A stretch of DNA of 64,000 bases from Bacteroidales bacterium UBA1374 (GCA_002305545.1 DBRG01000019.1:1-64000), one strand, 5' to 3'. Numbered from the stretch's first letter, positions 16,469 through 25,185 are shown. Made by a program: numbers and translations. Notes: generated by a model not told the origin, from the letters alone.

Positions 16469-17191
16469 ATGATTAGCGCAAAAGCCGATCTGCATATTCA
16501 TACTTTTTTATCTCCCTGCGGTGACATCGGGATGACACCCTTGAACATTGTCAGGCAGGCAAAAGCCAAAGGCTTGCAGCTTATTGCCGTGACCGATCAC
16601 AACTCAACGCTTCAGGGACCCGTTGTACGCCGGGTGGGAGAGCGGGAAGGGCTCGCTGTCATTTACGGGGCCGAGATCACCACACGGGAGGAAGTGCATT
16701 GCCTGGCTTATGTGGAAACCGAAGAGCAACGGCTGGTTTTGCAGCATTACCTGGAACAGCACCTGCCGCCAGTTCCCAACAATCCCGACATCTTCGGGTA
16801 CCAGTTGTGGGTTGATGAGAATGAGCAGGTTCTGGGAGAAGCTCCCTTTTTATTGATATCTGGTATTGACCAGGGTATTGACCAGGTCGCCGGTTTTGTT
16901 CATTCCATAGGAGGCCTTTTTGTTCCTGCCCATATAGAAAGACCGAGAAACTCCCTGATTAGCCAACTGGGATTTGTGCCACCAGGATTAACCGCCGATG
17001 CGCTGGAGCTTTCCCGTTTCACCAATCCTGTCGATTTTTGCAGTAAAAACACGTACTTGAAAAAATATACAATAATACAATCTTCCGATGCCCATTATCC
17101 AGGGGACATAGGATCGGCAAGCACATCCTTACTTATGGAAAAACCTGGCTTTGAGGGATTAAAAACAGCACTTACTACACCCCATGAATGA
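16469..17191 (+). CDS. PHP-domain phosphoesterase
   Basis: A 240-residue PHP domain with the full metal-ligand set: DLHIHT (8-13), a central TDHNST (about 42-47), GAEITT (about 66), PAHIER (about 152) and SSDAHYPGD (about 206). PHP proteins are metal-dependent phosphoesterases, including TrpH/YciV-like nucleotide phosphatases. Here it sits two bases behind the DRTGG gene and overlaps the next ATPase by eight bases. PHP genes recur beside bifurcating hydrogenase operons in fermentative anaerobes. The substrate is unknown. Confidence 0.85.
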   Translation: MISAKADLHIHTFLSPCGDIGMTPLNIVRQAKAKGLQLIAVTDHNSTLQGPVVRRVGEREGLAVIYGAEITTREEVHCLAYVETEEQRLVLQHYLEQHLPPVPNNPDIFGYQLWVDENEQVLGEAPFLLISGIDQGIDQVAGFVHSIGGLFVPAHIERPRNSLISQLGFVPPGLTADALELSRFTNPVDFCSKNTYLKKYTIIQSSDAHYPGDIGSASTSLLMEKPGFEGLKTALTTPHE

Positions 17192-17738
17192 TCTGGCATT
17201 GCATTTGCTCGACATAGTGCAAAACTCCCTGGGTGCCGGAGCTTCCTTCATTTCCATAGAGGTAAATGAAAATCCCGGGGAAAACCTTCTGACTATCAGT
17301 GTAAAAGACAACGGCCGAGGTATGAGCCCCGAACAACTGCAGAAGCTCAGTGATCCATTTTTCACTTCCCGCACAACCCGCAGGGTTGGCCTTGGTGTTC
17401 CCCTGCTAAGACATACCGCAGAACAAAGCGGAGGCAGCCTGGAGGTGACTTCGGAGCCGGAGAAAGGCACCCTCCTGACAGCACGGTTTCAATATGACCA
17501 CCTGGACCGGCCCCCGCTTGGTGATGTGGCCAATGCGGCGGTATTAATGATCTCGGCAAATCCTGCAGTTGATTTTTCTTATAAATATTCGTACAACGGC
17601 AGATCTTACCAGGTAAGCACCCCGGAACTTAAGGAAGTTTTGGGTAATTTACCTCTTAATGATCTGTATGTTATGGAAATGATAGAGGAGATGATAAAGG
17701 AGAATCAAAGTGACCTGAAAGTTTGTCAAATTGAATAA
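17184..17738 (+). CDS. HATPase_c-domain ATP-binding protein
   Basis: A 184-residue GHKL ATPase with an N-box (HLLDIVQNSLGAGA, about 7-20), G1 (DNGRGMS, 46-52), F-box (DPFFTSR, about 60) and G2 (RVGLGVPLL, about 69-77). No dimerisation/histidine-phosphotransfer helix precedes it, so it is not a complete histidine kinase. The C-terminal about 85 residues are unassigned. It is last in the regulatory cassette and is followed by a 56-base gap and a promoter-like sequence before hndB. Confidence 0.82.
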   Translation: MNDLALHLLDIVQNSLGAGASFISIEVNENPGENLLTISVKDNGRGMSPEQLQKLSDPFFTSRTTRRVGLGVPLLRHTAEQSGGSLEVTSEPEKGTLLTARFQYDHLDRPPLGDVANAAVLMISANPAVDFSYKYSYNGRSYQVSTPELKEVLGNLPLNDLYVMEMIEEMIKENQSDLKVCQIE

Positions 17739-17753
17739 TTTGGGCTTACTTTG
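17722..17753 (+). promoter_or_regulatory. Putative internal promoter for hndBCDA
   Basis: TTTG at 17722-17725, a 20-base spacer, then TTACTTTG at 17746-17753 (one mismatch to TAnnTTTG). This spacing fits the Bacteroidota -33/-7 arrangement. It lies at the 3' end of the HATPase gene, 41 bases before the hndB ATG, and could express the structural genes separately from the regulatory cassette. Confidence 0.45.
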
Positions 17754-17794
17754 CCGATTCCTTTTTTAATATTGTATAAAATTGTTAATAGATT

Positions 17795-18184
17795 ATGACA
17801 AAGATTAAATCATTGGACGAATTGCGGCTAAGAAAACAGCAACTCGAACAAAGTATGGAAATCAGGGAAAAAAGCGACCATCCCGAGAGCCTTGTACAAA
17901 TTAAGGTTGCGATGGCTACATGCGGTATTGCCTCAGGTGCGAGGGCGGTTATGAATGCATTTGTGGAGAAGATCAAAAAAGAAAAAATTCCTGCAGTCGT
18001 TACACAAACCGGATGCATGGGCTATTGCTATGCCGAACCAACCGTCGAGGTAAAGAAACCGGGGATGGATCCAGTGGTCTTTTCCTATGTCGATGTTGCA
18101 AAAGCAGAAGAAATAGTTGACAAATATATACTCAATAACGAGTTGCTTGACGGTATCCTTCCGGCAAACTACCAGACCATTTAA
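17795..18184 (+). CDS. hndB: HndB-like thioredoxin-fold [2Fe-2S] subunit of NAD(P)-linked hydrogenase
   Basis: 129 residues with a thioredoxin-like ferredoxin core. Three cysteines are present (C43 in ATCGIASG; C74 and C78 in TGCMGYC), the pattern seen in HndB of the Desulfovibrio NADP-reducing hydrogenase. The fourth cysteine found in other members of the fold is absent, so cluster content is uncertain. It is the first structural gene of the operon, 26 bases before hndC. Probably an electron-transfer or assembly subunit. Confidence 0.82.
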   Translation: MTKIKSLDELRLRKQQLEQSMEIREKSDHPESLVQIKVAMATCGIASGARAVMNAFVEKIKKEKIPAVVTQTGCMGYCYAEPTVEVKKPGMDPVVFSYVDVAKAEEIVDKYILNNELLDGILPANYQTI

Positions 18185-18210
18185 AAATCCATTCAATAAT
18201 TTAGATCATA

Positions 18211-19998
18211 ATGTATAAAATGCAATTACTTGTTTGCGGCGGAACCGGATGCCGGGCCTCTGCAAGCGCAAAAATTGTAGAAAAACTGAATGAATCACTC
18301 GCATCTCACGGATTGACCTCAGACGCACAGGTGGTAACCACCGGTTGTTTTGGTTTCTGTGAAAAAGGCCCCATTGTGAAAGTGATTCCGGACAACACCT
18401 TCTACACGCAAGTTAAGCCCGAAGATGCAGAAGAAATCGTTGCCGAGCATATCCTCAAAGGCAGGAAAGTCAAACGTCTGCTTTATGAAAATCCCGAAAC
18501 GGAGGAACACGTTACCGATTCAAAGCACATGGGATTTTATCAGAAACAAATGCGGATAGCCCTTAGAAACTGTGGCTTCATTGATCCCGAAAACATTGAA
18601 GAATACATTGCAAGGGACGGTTATTCCGCTTTAGCACAGGTTATTTCTGAACTCACCCCGCAACAGGCCATAGAAATGGTCAAACAGAGCGGATTGCGCG
18701 GACGGGGGGGAGCAGGTTTCCCCACGGGTATGAAGTGGGAGATTACCAGCAAGTTCACATCAGATCAGAAATATGTGGTATGTAATGCAGACGAGGGAGA
18801 CCCCGGAGCATTCATGGACCGCTCCATCCTGGAAGGAGACCCCAACTCCATTATTGAAGCTATGGCCATCTGTGGTTATTGCATTGGAGCAAACAAAGGC
18901 CTTGTTTACATCCGGGCCGAATATCCCCTGGCAATCAAACGCCTTCAGGTAGCCATCAAACAGGCCCACGAATATGGTTTGCTGGGCGAGAATATATTGG
19001 GAACCAGCTTTTCATTTGATATGGAATTGCGTTATGGCGCAGGTGCTTTTGTTTGTGGGGAAGAAACTGCCCTTATAGCATCCATGGAAGGAAAACGCGG
19101 AGAACCAAGGGTCAAGCCGCCATTCCCTGCAGAAGACGGATACATGCATAAACCCACCAACGTTAATAACGTCGAGACTTTTGCCAATATTCCCGTAATT
19201 TTCCTAAAAGGACCGGAATGGTTTTCCAGCATCGGGACTGCAAAATCCAAAGGAACCAAAGTGTTCGCCCTGGCCGGGAAAATTAATAATGTAGGTCTTA
19301 TTGAAGTCCCCATGGGAATCACCCTGCGTGAGATCATTTACGAGATTGGCGGCGGTATCAAGAACGGCAAAAAATTCAAAGCCGTTCAGACTGGAGGTCC
19401 TTCGGGCGGCTGTCTGACCGAAAAACACCTGGATACACCTATTGATTTTGACAGCCTGATAGCTGCGGGGTCCATGATGGGTTCAGGAGGGATGATTGTC
19501 ATGGACGAAGATGACTGTATGGTTTCCATCGCGAAATTCTACCTGGAATTCATTGTCGAAGAATCCTGCGGTAAATGTACTCCGTGCCGCGTAGGCAACA
19601 AACGCATGCTCGAGATCTTGGAAAAAATCTGCCAGGGCAAAGGCAACATGGAAGATCTGGACCATCTGCGGAATTTCGCCAACGTGATCAAGGACACGGC
19701 ATTATGCGGGCTTGGACAGACTTCTCCCAATCCTGTTCTTTCTACGCTGGAAAATTTCTATGACGAATACCTTGCACACGTCAAGGATAAAAAATGTTTT
19801 GCCAGGAAATGCAAAGCGCTGGCGCGCTACTCCATTATTCCCGAAGTATGTACAGGTTGTACCGTTTGTGCCAAAAACTGTCCCGTTGAGGCTATTACAG
19901 GCGAAAGGCGCCAACCGCACTTCATCAACCAGGATATATGTATCCACTGCGGGGTATGTTATACGAAGTGTAAGTTTAATGCAATCTTAGTTCAATAA
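18211..19998 (+). CDS. hndC: Hydrogenase flavoprotein subunit, NuoF-like (HndC/HydB)
   Basis: The 595-residue diaphorase subunit oxidises or reduces NAD(P)H through FMN. An N-terminal thioredoxin-like [2Fe-2S] domain (C9, C14, C46, C50) precedes the NuoF core with GLRGRGGAGFPTG (FMN/NADH loop, about 165), an SLBB segment and the N3-type [4Fe-4S] motif ESCGKCTPC (about 453). Two ferredoxin-type clusters lie at the C-terminus (CTGCTVCAKNC; CIHCGVCYTKC). The domain order is that of electron-bifurcating HydB and of HndC. It lies between hndB and the catalytic subunit, eight bases before the latter. Confidence 0.93.
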   Translation: MYKMQLLVCGGTGCRASASAKIVEKLNESLASHGLTSDAQVVTTGCFGFCEKGPIVKVIPDNTFYTQVKPEDAEEIVAEHILKGRKVKRLLYENPETEEHVTDSKHMGFYQKQMRIALRNCGFIDPENIEEYIARDGYSALAQVISELTPQQAIEMVKQSGLRGRGGAGFPTGMKWEITSKFTSDQKYVVCNADEGDPGAFMDRSILEGDPNSIIEAMAICGYCIGANKGLVYIRAEYPLAIKRLQVAIKQAHEYGLLGENILGTSFSFDMELRYGAGAFVCGEETALIASMEGKRGEPRVKPPFPAEDGYMHKPTNVNNVETFANIPVIFLKGPEWFSSIGTAKSKGTKVFALAGKINNVGLIEVPMGITLREIIYEIGGGIKNGKKFKAVQTGGPSGGCLTEKHLDTPIDFDSLIAAGSMMGSGGMIVMDEDDCMVSIAKFYLEFIVEESCGKCTPCRVGNKRMLEILEKICQGKGNMEDLDHLRNFANVIKDTALCGLGQTSPNPVLSTLENFYDEYLAHVKDKKCFARKCKALARYSIIPEVCTGCTVCAKNCPVEAITGERRQPHFINQDICIHCGVCYTKCKFNAILVQ

Positions 19999-20006
19999 GC
20001 GAGAAT

Positions 20007-21770
20007 ATGGAAACAGTAAAATTAACTATAGACAATAAACACTTAGAAGTTCCCAAAGGAACGACCATTCTCCAGGCGGCAAAACAGGCGGGTATCAATA
20101 TTCCCTCGCTCTGTTATATGAACCTGCCCCACCTGGACCAGGAACACAAACCGGGAAGCTGCCGTGTCTGTGTTGTGGAAATCCCGGGGAGAAAGACCCT
20201 GGTACCGGCCTGTGTGACCAAATGTACAGACGGCATGGAAGTATTGTCCCATTCACTGCGTGCCATTAACGCCCGCAGGACCGTGGTGGAACTGCTGCTT
20301 TCAGACCACCCGAAAGATTGCCTCATATGTCCTTCTTCCGGGAATTGCGAATTGCAGAAACTATCCATAAATATGGGGATACGCGAGATCAATTCAGTGG
20401 AAAATGCAGCCATCTCCACCTACCGCAAGGATGCATCCCCCTCATTGATCCGCAACATGGACAAATGCGTTATGTGCCGTAGTTGTGAAACCGTTTGCAA
20501 TGAAATACAGACAGTCGGAGCTCTCAGTGCAGTTAACCGCGGCTTTATGTCGGTAGTAGCCCCTGCCTTTGAACAGGATCTTGTCGATTCTCCCTGTACT
20601 TTCTGCGGTCAGTGCGTGGCCGTGTGCCCCACAGGTGCCCTTACTGCAGTTGACAATACATTCCACGTGATACGCGCTCTGTCCGATCCAACCAAAACAG
20701 TTCTCATTCAAACGGCCCCTGCCGTACGGGCAGCCCTTGGCGAAGAATTTGGATATCCACCGGGAACCCTTGTTACGGGAAAAATGGTGGCCGCTCTCAG
20801 AGCCCTTGGTTTTGACAGGGTATTTGACACAGACTTTGCTGCCGACCTGACCATCATGGAAGAAGGAACCGAATTGCTCAACAGGATCACTCGTTTTCTG
20901 AGCGGTGATAAGGACGTGCGCCTTCCCATACTTACCTCATGCTGCCCTGCCTGGGTGAATTTCTTTGAAACCAACTATACTGACATGCTGGATGTGCCTT
21001 CTACAGCACGTTCGCCGCAACAGATGTTCGGATCCATTGCAAAAACCTATTTGGCCGGAAAGATGGGCGTTAACAGAAAAGATATGGTTGTTGTGTCTGT
21101 TATGCCCTGCCTAGCCAAAAAGTACGAATGTCAGAGAGAGGAATTCAAGGTAGAAGGAAACCCCGATGTGGACTACTCCATTACAACCCGTGAACTTGCC
21201 CACCTGATAAAGATTGGAAACATAGATTTCAAATCGCTCAAAGATGAGGACTTTGACCGTCCCATGGGTGAATCTACCGGTGCCGGTGTGATTTTCGGCG
21301 TTACAGGCGGTGTTATCGAAGCTGCCACACGTACGGCTTATGAAATTTTTACCGGTAAAAAACTGGAAAAAGTCGAATTCAATGAGCTCAGGGGAATGGA
21401 GGGGATCAGAACCGCTACGGTCGACTTTAATGGAACAGCAATACACATCGGGATTGCCCATACCCTGGGCAATGCCAGAAAACTACTGGATGGTATCAGG
21501 AAAGGATTATATAACTTCCACGCCATCGAAATCATGGCTTGTCCGGGAGGATGTATAGGTGGAGGCGGGCAACCCCTGCACAGAGGCAACTCCATTGTCC
21601 TGAAAGCACGTATGGAAGCCATATACAAGGAGGACCGCAACAAAGTTATCCGAAAATCACATGAGAATCCTGAAATTGCAAGACTTTACGAGGAATTCCT
21701 TGGAAAACCGCTCAGTGAGAAATCCCACAAACTGTTGCATACCCATTATTTCAGTCACCCGAAAAAATAA
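20007..21770 (+). CDS. hndD: [FeFe] hydrogenase catalytic subunit (HndD/HydA, group A)
   Basis: A 587-residue subunit that forms or splits H2. Order: [2Fe-2S] (C36, C52, C55, C69); His-ligated [4Fe-4S] (H101, C105, C108, C114); two [4Fe-4S] (C154, C157, C160, C164; C197, C200, C203, C207); H-cluster domain with TSCCPAW (C312 proton shuttle, C313), MPCLAKKYE (C368) and MACPGGCIGGGGQP (C512, C516). All catalytic residues are intact, unlike in the HydS-like protein upstream. The C-terminus carries the fused small-subunit region. It is expected to work with HndC and HndA and needs HydE, HydF and HydG from elsewhere. Confidence 0.95.
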   Translation: METVKLTIDNKHLEVPKGTTILQAAKQAGINIPSLCYMNLPHLDQEHKPGSCRVCVVEIPGRKTLVPACVTKCTDGMEVLSHSLRAINARRTVVELLLSDHPKDCLICPSSGNCELQKLSINMGIREINSVENAAISTYRKDASPSLIRNMDKCVMCRSCETVCNEIQTVGALSAVNRGFMSVVAPAFEQDLVDSPCTFCGQCVAVCPTGALTAVDNTFHVIRALSDPTKTVLIQTAPAVRAALGEEFGYPPGTLVTGKMVAALRALGFDRVFDTDFAADLTIMEEGTELLNRITRFLSGDKDVRLPILTSCCPAWVNFFETNYTDMLDVPSTARSPQQMFGSIAKTYLAGKMGVNRKDMVVVSVMPCLAKKYECQREEFKVEGNPDVDYSITTRELAHLIKIGNIDFKSLKDEDFDRPMGESTGAGVIFGVTGGVIEAATRTAYEIFTGKKLEKVEFNELRGMEGIRTATVDFNGTAIHIGIAHTLGNARKLLDGIRKGLYNFHAIEIMACPGGCIGGGGQPLHRGNSIVLKARMEAIYKEDRNKVIRKSHENPEIARLYEEFLGKPLSEKSHKLLHTHYFSHPKK

Positions 21771-21788
21771 CCATTAAGTTCTATTCTT

Positions 21789-22265
21789 ATGATTAAGTTT
21801 GAAATAAATGATTGTCACAAACAGACAATAAAAGAAATATGTGAATCTTTCGGGAACAAGAGAAGTGAACTGATCAACATCCTGCATGCTACCCAGGAGC
21901 ATTTCGGTTATTTGCCCGAACCGGTCCAGCTGGAAATTTCCCTGAACCTGAATATGCCCCTTGCCAAAATATACGGGGTTGTATCTTTCTACTCGTTCTT
22001 TACGATGACACCCAAAGGCAAACATCCCATTTCCGTATGCCTGGGAACCGCCTGCTATGTTCGTGGAGCTGAGAAAATTGTAGAGACGCTTGAAAAAGAA
22101 CTCAAGATCAAGGTGGGACAGGTAACCGAAGACGGTAAATTTTCTCTGGATTGCCTGCGCTGTATTGGTGCCTGCGGACTGGCCCCGGTCATGATGATTG
22201 GTGAAAAGGTCCATGGCCGCCTGGAGCCGGAAATGATAAAGGATATCCTGAGTCAGTACGAGTAA
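21789..22265 (+). CDS. hndA: Hydrogenase NuoE-like [2Fe-2S] subunit (HndA/HydC)
   Basis: A 158-residue NuoE-type thioredoxin-fold protein with an N-terminal helical bundle (LHATQEHFGYLPEPVQLEI) and [2Fe-2S] ligands C84, C89, C125 and C129 (CLGTAC; CIGAC). It bridges electrons between the flavoprotein and catalytic subunits in NADH-linked and bifurcating hydrogenases. Last gene of the operon, followed by an intrinsic terminator at 22286-22317. Confidence 0.93.
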   Translation: MIKFEINDCHKQTIKEICESFGNKRSELINILHATQEHFGYLPEPVQLEISLNLNMPLAKIYGVVSFYSFFTMTPKGKHPISVCLGTACYVRGAEKIVETLEKELKIKVGQVTEDGKFSLDCLRCIGACGLAPVMMIGEKVHGRLEPEMIKDILSQYE

Positions 22266-22285
22266 CCAGGACTGCTAATCTTTCA

Positions 22286-22317
22286 GGGAGTGTGCCGGTC
22301 AGGTGCACTCCCTTTTT
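22286..22317 (+). terminator. Intrinsic terminator of the hydrogenase operon
   Basis: Eleven-base-pair stem (GGGAGTGTGCC at 22286-22296 with GGTGCACTCCC at 22302-22312, two G-U pairs, five-base loop) followed directly by TTTTT. Confidence 0.85.
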
Positions 22318-22334
22318 GTTTTCCTGAAAAAAAG

Positions 22335-22342
22335 TATCTTTG
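22335..22342 (+). promoter_or_regulatory. Bacteroidota -7 promoter element for prfA-pyrF (TATCTTTG)
   Basis: Exact TAnnTTTG match between the hydrogenase terminator and prfA, ending 17 bases before the prfA ATG. Confidence 0.55.
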
Positions 22343-22359
22343 CGCGTTAAACATAGAGT

Positions 22360-23451
22360 ATGCCTGAAAATTCATTATTGACCAAACTGGAAGGCGTCCG
22401 CCGAAAATTCGAATCGCTTGAACTGCAACTGTCGGACCACACGCTGGTTCAGGACATGAAACGTTATGTTGCCCTGAACAAGGAATATGCCGGGATTGAA
22501 CCCATCGTCAGGGCAGGCGACAAGTACCGCAATGCCATGCGCAACCTGTCCAGCGCCAAAGAACTTCTGTTAACAGAAAAGGATGAGGAAATGCGCGAAT
22601 TTGCCAAAGAAGAGATTGACAGGCTGGAAGAAGAAATTCCTGAAATGGAGCAACATATAAAATTCCTGCTCATCCCTGCAGATCCACAGGACAGCAAAGA
22701 CGCCATAATGGAGATCCGGGCCGGCACAGGAGGGGACGAGGCTTCCATCTTTGCCGGGGACCTGTTCAGAATGTACAGTAAGTTTGCCGAGAAGAAAGGA
22801 TGGAAACTGGAAATGACAGGAGTATCCGAAGGAACTTCCGGAGGTTATAAAGAGATCATTTTCAAGGTAACCGGAACCGGGGTGTACGGGGTACTCAAGT
22901 ACGAAAGCGGAGTTCACAGGGTGCAGCGCGTTCCCCAGACAGAAACACAGGGCAGGGTGCATACATCTGCTGCTTCTGTTGCCGTCCTTCCTGAGGCCGA
23001 TGAATTTGACGTGGAATTAAACGACAAGGACATCCGCAAGGACACATTCTGTTCATCCGGCCCCGGCGGACAGAGCGTTAACACAACCTATTCGGCCATT
23101 CGTCTTACCCATATACCAACCGGGATAGTGGTGCAGTGCCAGGATGAAAAATCACAGTTGAAAAACTATGAAAAAGCCCTTTCGGAGTTGCGGACCAGGA
23201 TCTACAATATGGAATATGAGAAGTATCTGAACGATATTGCTGCCAAGAGAAAGACCATGGTCTCTTCAGGAGACCGCTCCGCCAAGATAAGGACTTACAA
23301 CTATCCTCAGAGCCGCGTGACAGATCACAGGATTAATTATACCATGCATAACCTGCCTGTCTTCATGGATGGAGAAATCCAGGAAGTGATTGATTTGTTG
23401 CATATAGCAGAAAATACAGAACGACTGAAAGATGACCCGTCAAACACTTAA
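22360..23451 (+). CDS. prfA: Peptide chain release factor 1
   Basis: The 363-residue class-I release factor recognises UAA and UAG stop codons and triggers peptide release. The anticodon-like tripeptide PQT (192-194, within RVPQTE) marks it as RF1 rather than RF2. The catalytic GGQ is at 236-238. Full length. It overlaps pyrF by 20 bases. Confidence 0.96.
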   Translation: MPENSLLTKLEGVRRKFESLELQLSDHTLVQDMKRYVALNKEYAGIEPIVRAGDKYRNAMRNLSSAKELLLTEKDEEMREFAKEEIDRLEEEIPEMEQHIKFLLIPADPQDSKDAIMEIRAGTGGDEASIFAGDLFRMYSKFAEKKGWKLEMTGVSEGTSGGYKEIIFKVTGTGVYGVLKYESGVHRVQRVPQTETQGRVHTSAASVAVLPEADEFDVELNDKDIRKDTFCSSGPGGQSVNTTYSAIRLTHIPTGIVVQCQDEKSQLKNYEKALSELRTRIYNMEYEKYLNDIAAKRKTMVSSGDRSAKIRTYNYPQSRVTDHRINYTMHNLPVFMDGEIQEVIDLLHIAENTERLKDDPSNT

Positions 23452-24193
23452 TCAAACGATACACCGCAAAGGCAGCTGCCTGTGTGTGGGACTGGACATG
23501 ACTCCGGTTTCCCTTGAAACCATACATAGGGTTGTAGAGGAAACAGCCCCATATTGCGTTGCTTTCAAAACAAATACAGCTTTTTTCGAAGCAACCGGAT
23601 GGGAGGGCTGGAAGTGTCTGGAAGATACGGTGTCCTACATACGTACCAGGTTTCCGGACCATTTCCTGATAGCCGATGCCAAAAGAGGTGATATTGGCAA
23701 CACTGCCAGAGAATACGCACGAACGTTCTTTGACAGAATGGATTTTGATGCTGTGACCGTTTCTCCTTACATGGGTTATGACTCAGTGGCCCCTTTTCTT
23801 GAATACCAGGATAAATGGGTCATCCTGCTGACTCTAACCTCCAACCATTCAGCCATAGATTTTCAGTTATCTGAGATCCCGGAGGGGACACCCCTTTTCA
23901 GGAAAGTTATTGAGACGGCAAATACCTGGGCAGACCGGGACAGGCTGATGTACGTGGCCGGTGCTACCAGGCCGGAAATGTTGCACCAGGTAAGGCAGGC
24001 CGCACCGGACCGTTTTCTGCTTATTCCCGGTGTGGGCACCCAGGGAGGTACCGTGGAAGAGGTGATACGTCATGCTAAAACAACCTCGGGAGATATCCTT
24101 ATAAATGTTTCCAGGGCGATCGTTCAATCAGAAGATGGTCCCGGGGCTGCAGCTAAAGAGTTTGCCAGATCAATAGCCCGGTTTTTTTCATAA
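23432..24193 (+). CDS. pyrF: Orotidine-5'-phosphate decarboxylase
   Basis: Last step of UMP synthesis: decarboxylates OMP. The 253-residue protein belongs to the bacterial group 2 type, with the catalytic DAKRGDIGNT (82-91), the FKTNTAFFE substrate segment (about 45-53) and PGVGTQGG near 205. It begins inside prfA. Its last 70 bases overlap the 3' end of birA on the opposite strand. Confidence 0.95.
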   Translation: MTRQTLNQTIHRKGSCLCVGLDMTPVSLETIHRVVEETAPYCVAFKTNTAFFEATGWEGWKCLEDTVSYIRTRFPDHFLIADAKRGDIGNTAREYARTFFDRMDFDAVTVSPYMGYDSVAPFLEYQDKWVILLTLTSNHSAIDFQLSEIPEGTPLFRKVIETANTWADRDRLMYVAGATRPEMLHQVRQAAPDRFLLIPGVGTQGGTVEEVIRHAKTTSGDILINVSRAIVQSEDGPGAAAKEFARSIARFFS

Positions 24194-24783
24194 TCTGATT
24201 TATTGATAAGCAACTTATCGTAAGACCTGTCAATTTTACCGCTATTCCCGTCACGAAGTGTTTGGTACCACTTTTGTATTTCTTGGAGTACTTGTGCCAA
24301 TATCACATCCACATTGTGTTGTACCCCTGTTTCAAGAGCAATGGATGTGGGATTGGGAGCTCCCTGGAATTGAGTTTGATTTATATTCATCCCAAAGCCG
24401 ATAATGCTGGAGGTGAGGTTGTTCCCTGAAAGCTGGTGCTCAATGAGAATGCCGCAGATCTTGTTGGAGCCGATATATATGTCGTTTGGCCATTTTATGC
24501 GCGGAGACAAGTCAAGGGTGACAAGAAAATCACAAATGGCCAGCGCAGTGCACTTTGAAATGAGGAATTGCCTGTTCGCCGGAAGGAATACAGGTCTGAG
24601 CAGCAAGGTGGCCAGCAGGTTCAGGCCTTTGTTGCTTTCCCACCTGCGGGTGTATTGCCCGCGTCCGTTTGTCTGGAAAGAGGCCGTCCAGACAGTCCCT
24701 TCCATGGCATGGTCCAGGTGGCGGCGAGCTTCTGAGTTGGTGGAATCGATTTCTTCAAACCGGATGATATGCAATTCAAACAT
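24124..24783 (-). CDS. birA: Biotin--[acetyl-CoA-carboxylase] ligase, C-terminally shortened
   Basis: Attaches biotin to biotin-dependent carboxylases. The 219-residue protein lacks an N-terminal DNA-binding domain, as is usual in Bacteroidota. Catalytic-domain motifs are present: STNSEA (14-19), QTNGRGQYTRRW (about 37-48), KWPNDIYI with KICGILIE, and GFGMNIN. The usual C-terminal SH3-like domain is missing: after YDKLL the frame runs 30-odd residues into DNA antisense to pyrF. This suggests a past deletion. Activity may be retained or reduced. Divergent from rsfS. Confidence 0.85.
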   Translation of the reverse strand: MFELHIIRFEEIDSTNSEARRHLDHAMEGTVWTASFQTNGRGQYTRRWESNKGLNLLATLLLRPVFLPANRQFLISKCTALAICDFLVTLDLSPRIKWPNDIYIGSNKICGILIEHQLSGNNLTSSIIGFGMNINQTQFQGAPNPTSIALETGVQHNVDVILAQVLQEIQKWYQTLRDGNSGKIDRSYDKLLINKSDYEKNRAIDLANSLAAAPGPSSD

Positions 24784-24788
24784 AGTCG

Positions 24789-24796
24789 CAAAAGTA
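24789..24796 (-). promoter_or_regulatory. Bacteroidota -7 promoter element for birA (TACTTTTG)
   Basis: Minus-strand TAnnTTTG match ending five bases before the birA ATG (24783), so the transcript would be leaderless or nearly so. Confidence 0.5.
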
Positions 24797-24808
24797 CTAA
24801 TTTATCCT

Positions 24809-24816
24809 TACCTTTG
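24809..24816 (+). promoter_or_regulatory. Bacteroidota -7 promoter element for rsfS operon (TACCTTTG)
   Basis: Exact TAnnTTTG match 20 bases before the rsfS ATG. Divergent from the birA promoter, with 12 bases between the two elements. Confidence 0.55.
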
Positions 24817-24836
24817 TAAGGGTTTGAAAATAACGA

Positions 24837-25175
24837 ATGAAAGATGTAAAAATAATTACCGGGGCTATGCTGGACAAAAAAGCACAAGGCGTATGCAGTA
24901 TGGATCTGAGGAAGCTGGACACCACCATTTGTGACTATTTTGTCATCTGTCATGCCGATTCCGGGGTACAGGTTGCTGCCATCGCAGATAATGTGGAAGA
25001 GCAAATGGTTTTAAAAGCCAGGCGACAGGTGAGGAGAAGCCAGGGAAAAGAGAACCGCTTCTGGGTAATCCTGGACTACAGCGATATTGTAGTTCATATT
25101 TTCCAGACCGAGTACAGGCGGTTTTACCGGCTGGAAGACCTCTGGGCCGATGCGGTTACGCAGCATTACAATTAA
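24837..25175 (+). CDS. rsfS: Ribosome silencing factor RsfS
   Basis: The 112-residue DUF143 family protein binds ribosomal protein uL14 and blocks subunit joining under nutrient limitation. Conserved segments seen: DLRKLDTTICDYFVICHADS (about 23-42), the WVILDYSDIVVHIF block (about 75-88) and YRLEDLWADA near the end. First gene of rsfS-ftsH-cdsA-psd; ftsH follows after ten bases. Confidence 0.93.
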   Translation: MKDVKIITGAMLDKKAQGVCSMDLRKLDTTICDYFVICHADSGVQVAAIADNVEEQMVLKARRQVRRSQGKENRFWVILDYSDIVVHIFQTEYRRFYRLEDLWADAVTQHYN

Positions 25176-25185
25176 TGTTATTATT

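Noticed and set aside
18211..22265. Part of respiratory complex I (NuoE/NuoF/NuoG)
   Set aside because: The 587-residue subunit carries an intact H-cluster domain (TSCCPAW, MPCLAK, MACPGGC), and no other Nuo subunits are present, so it is a hydrogenase.
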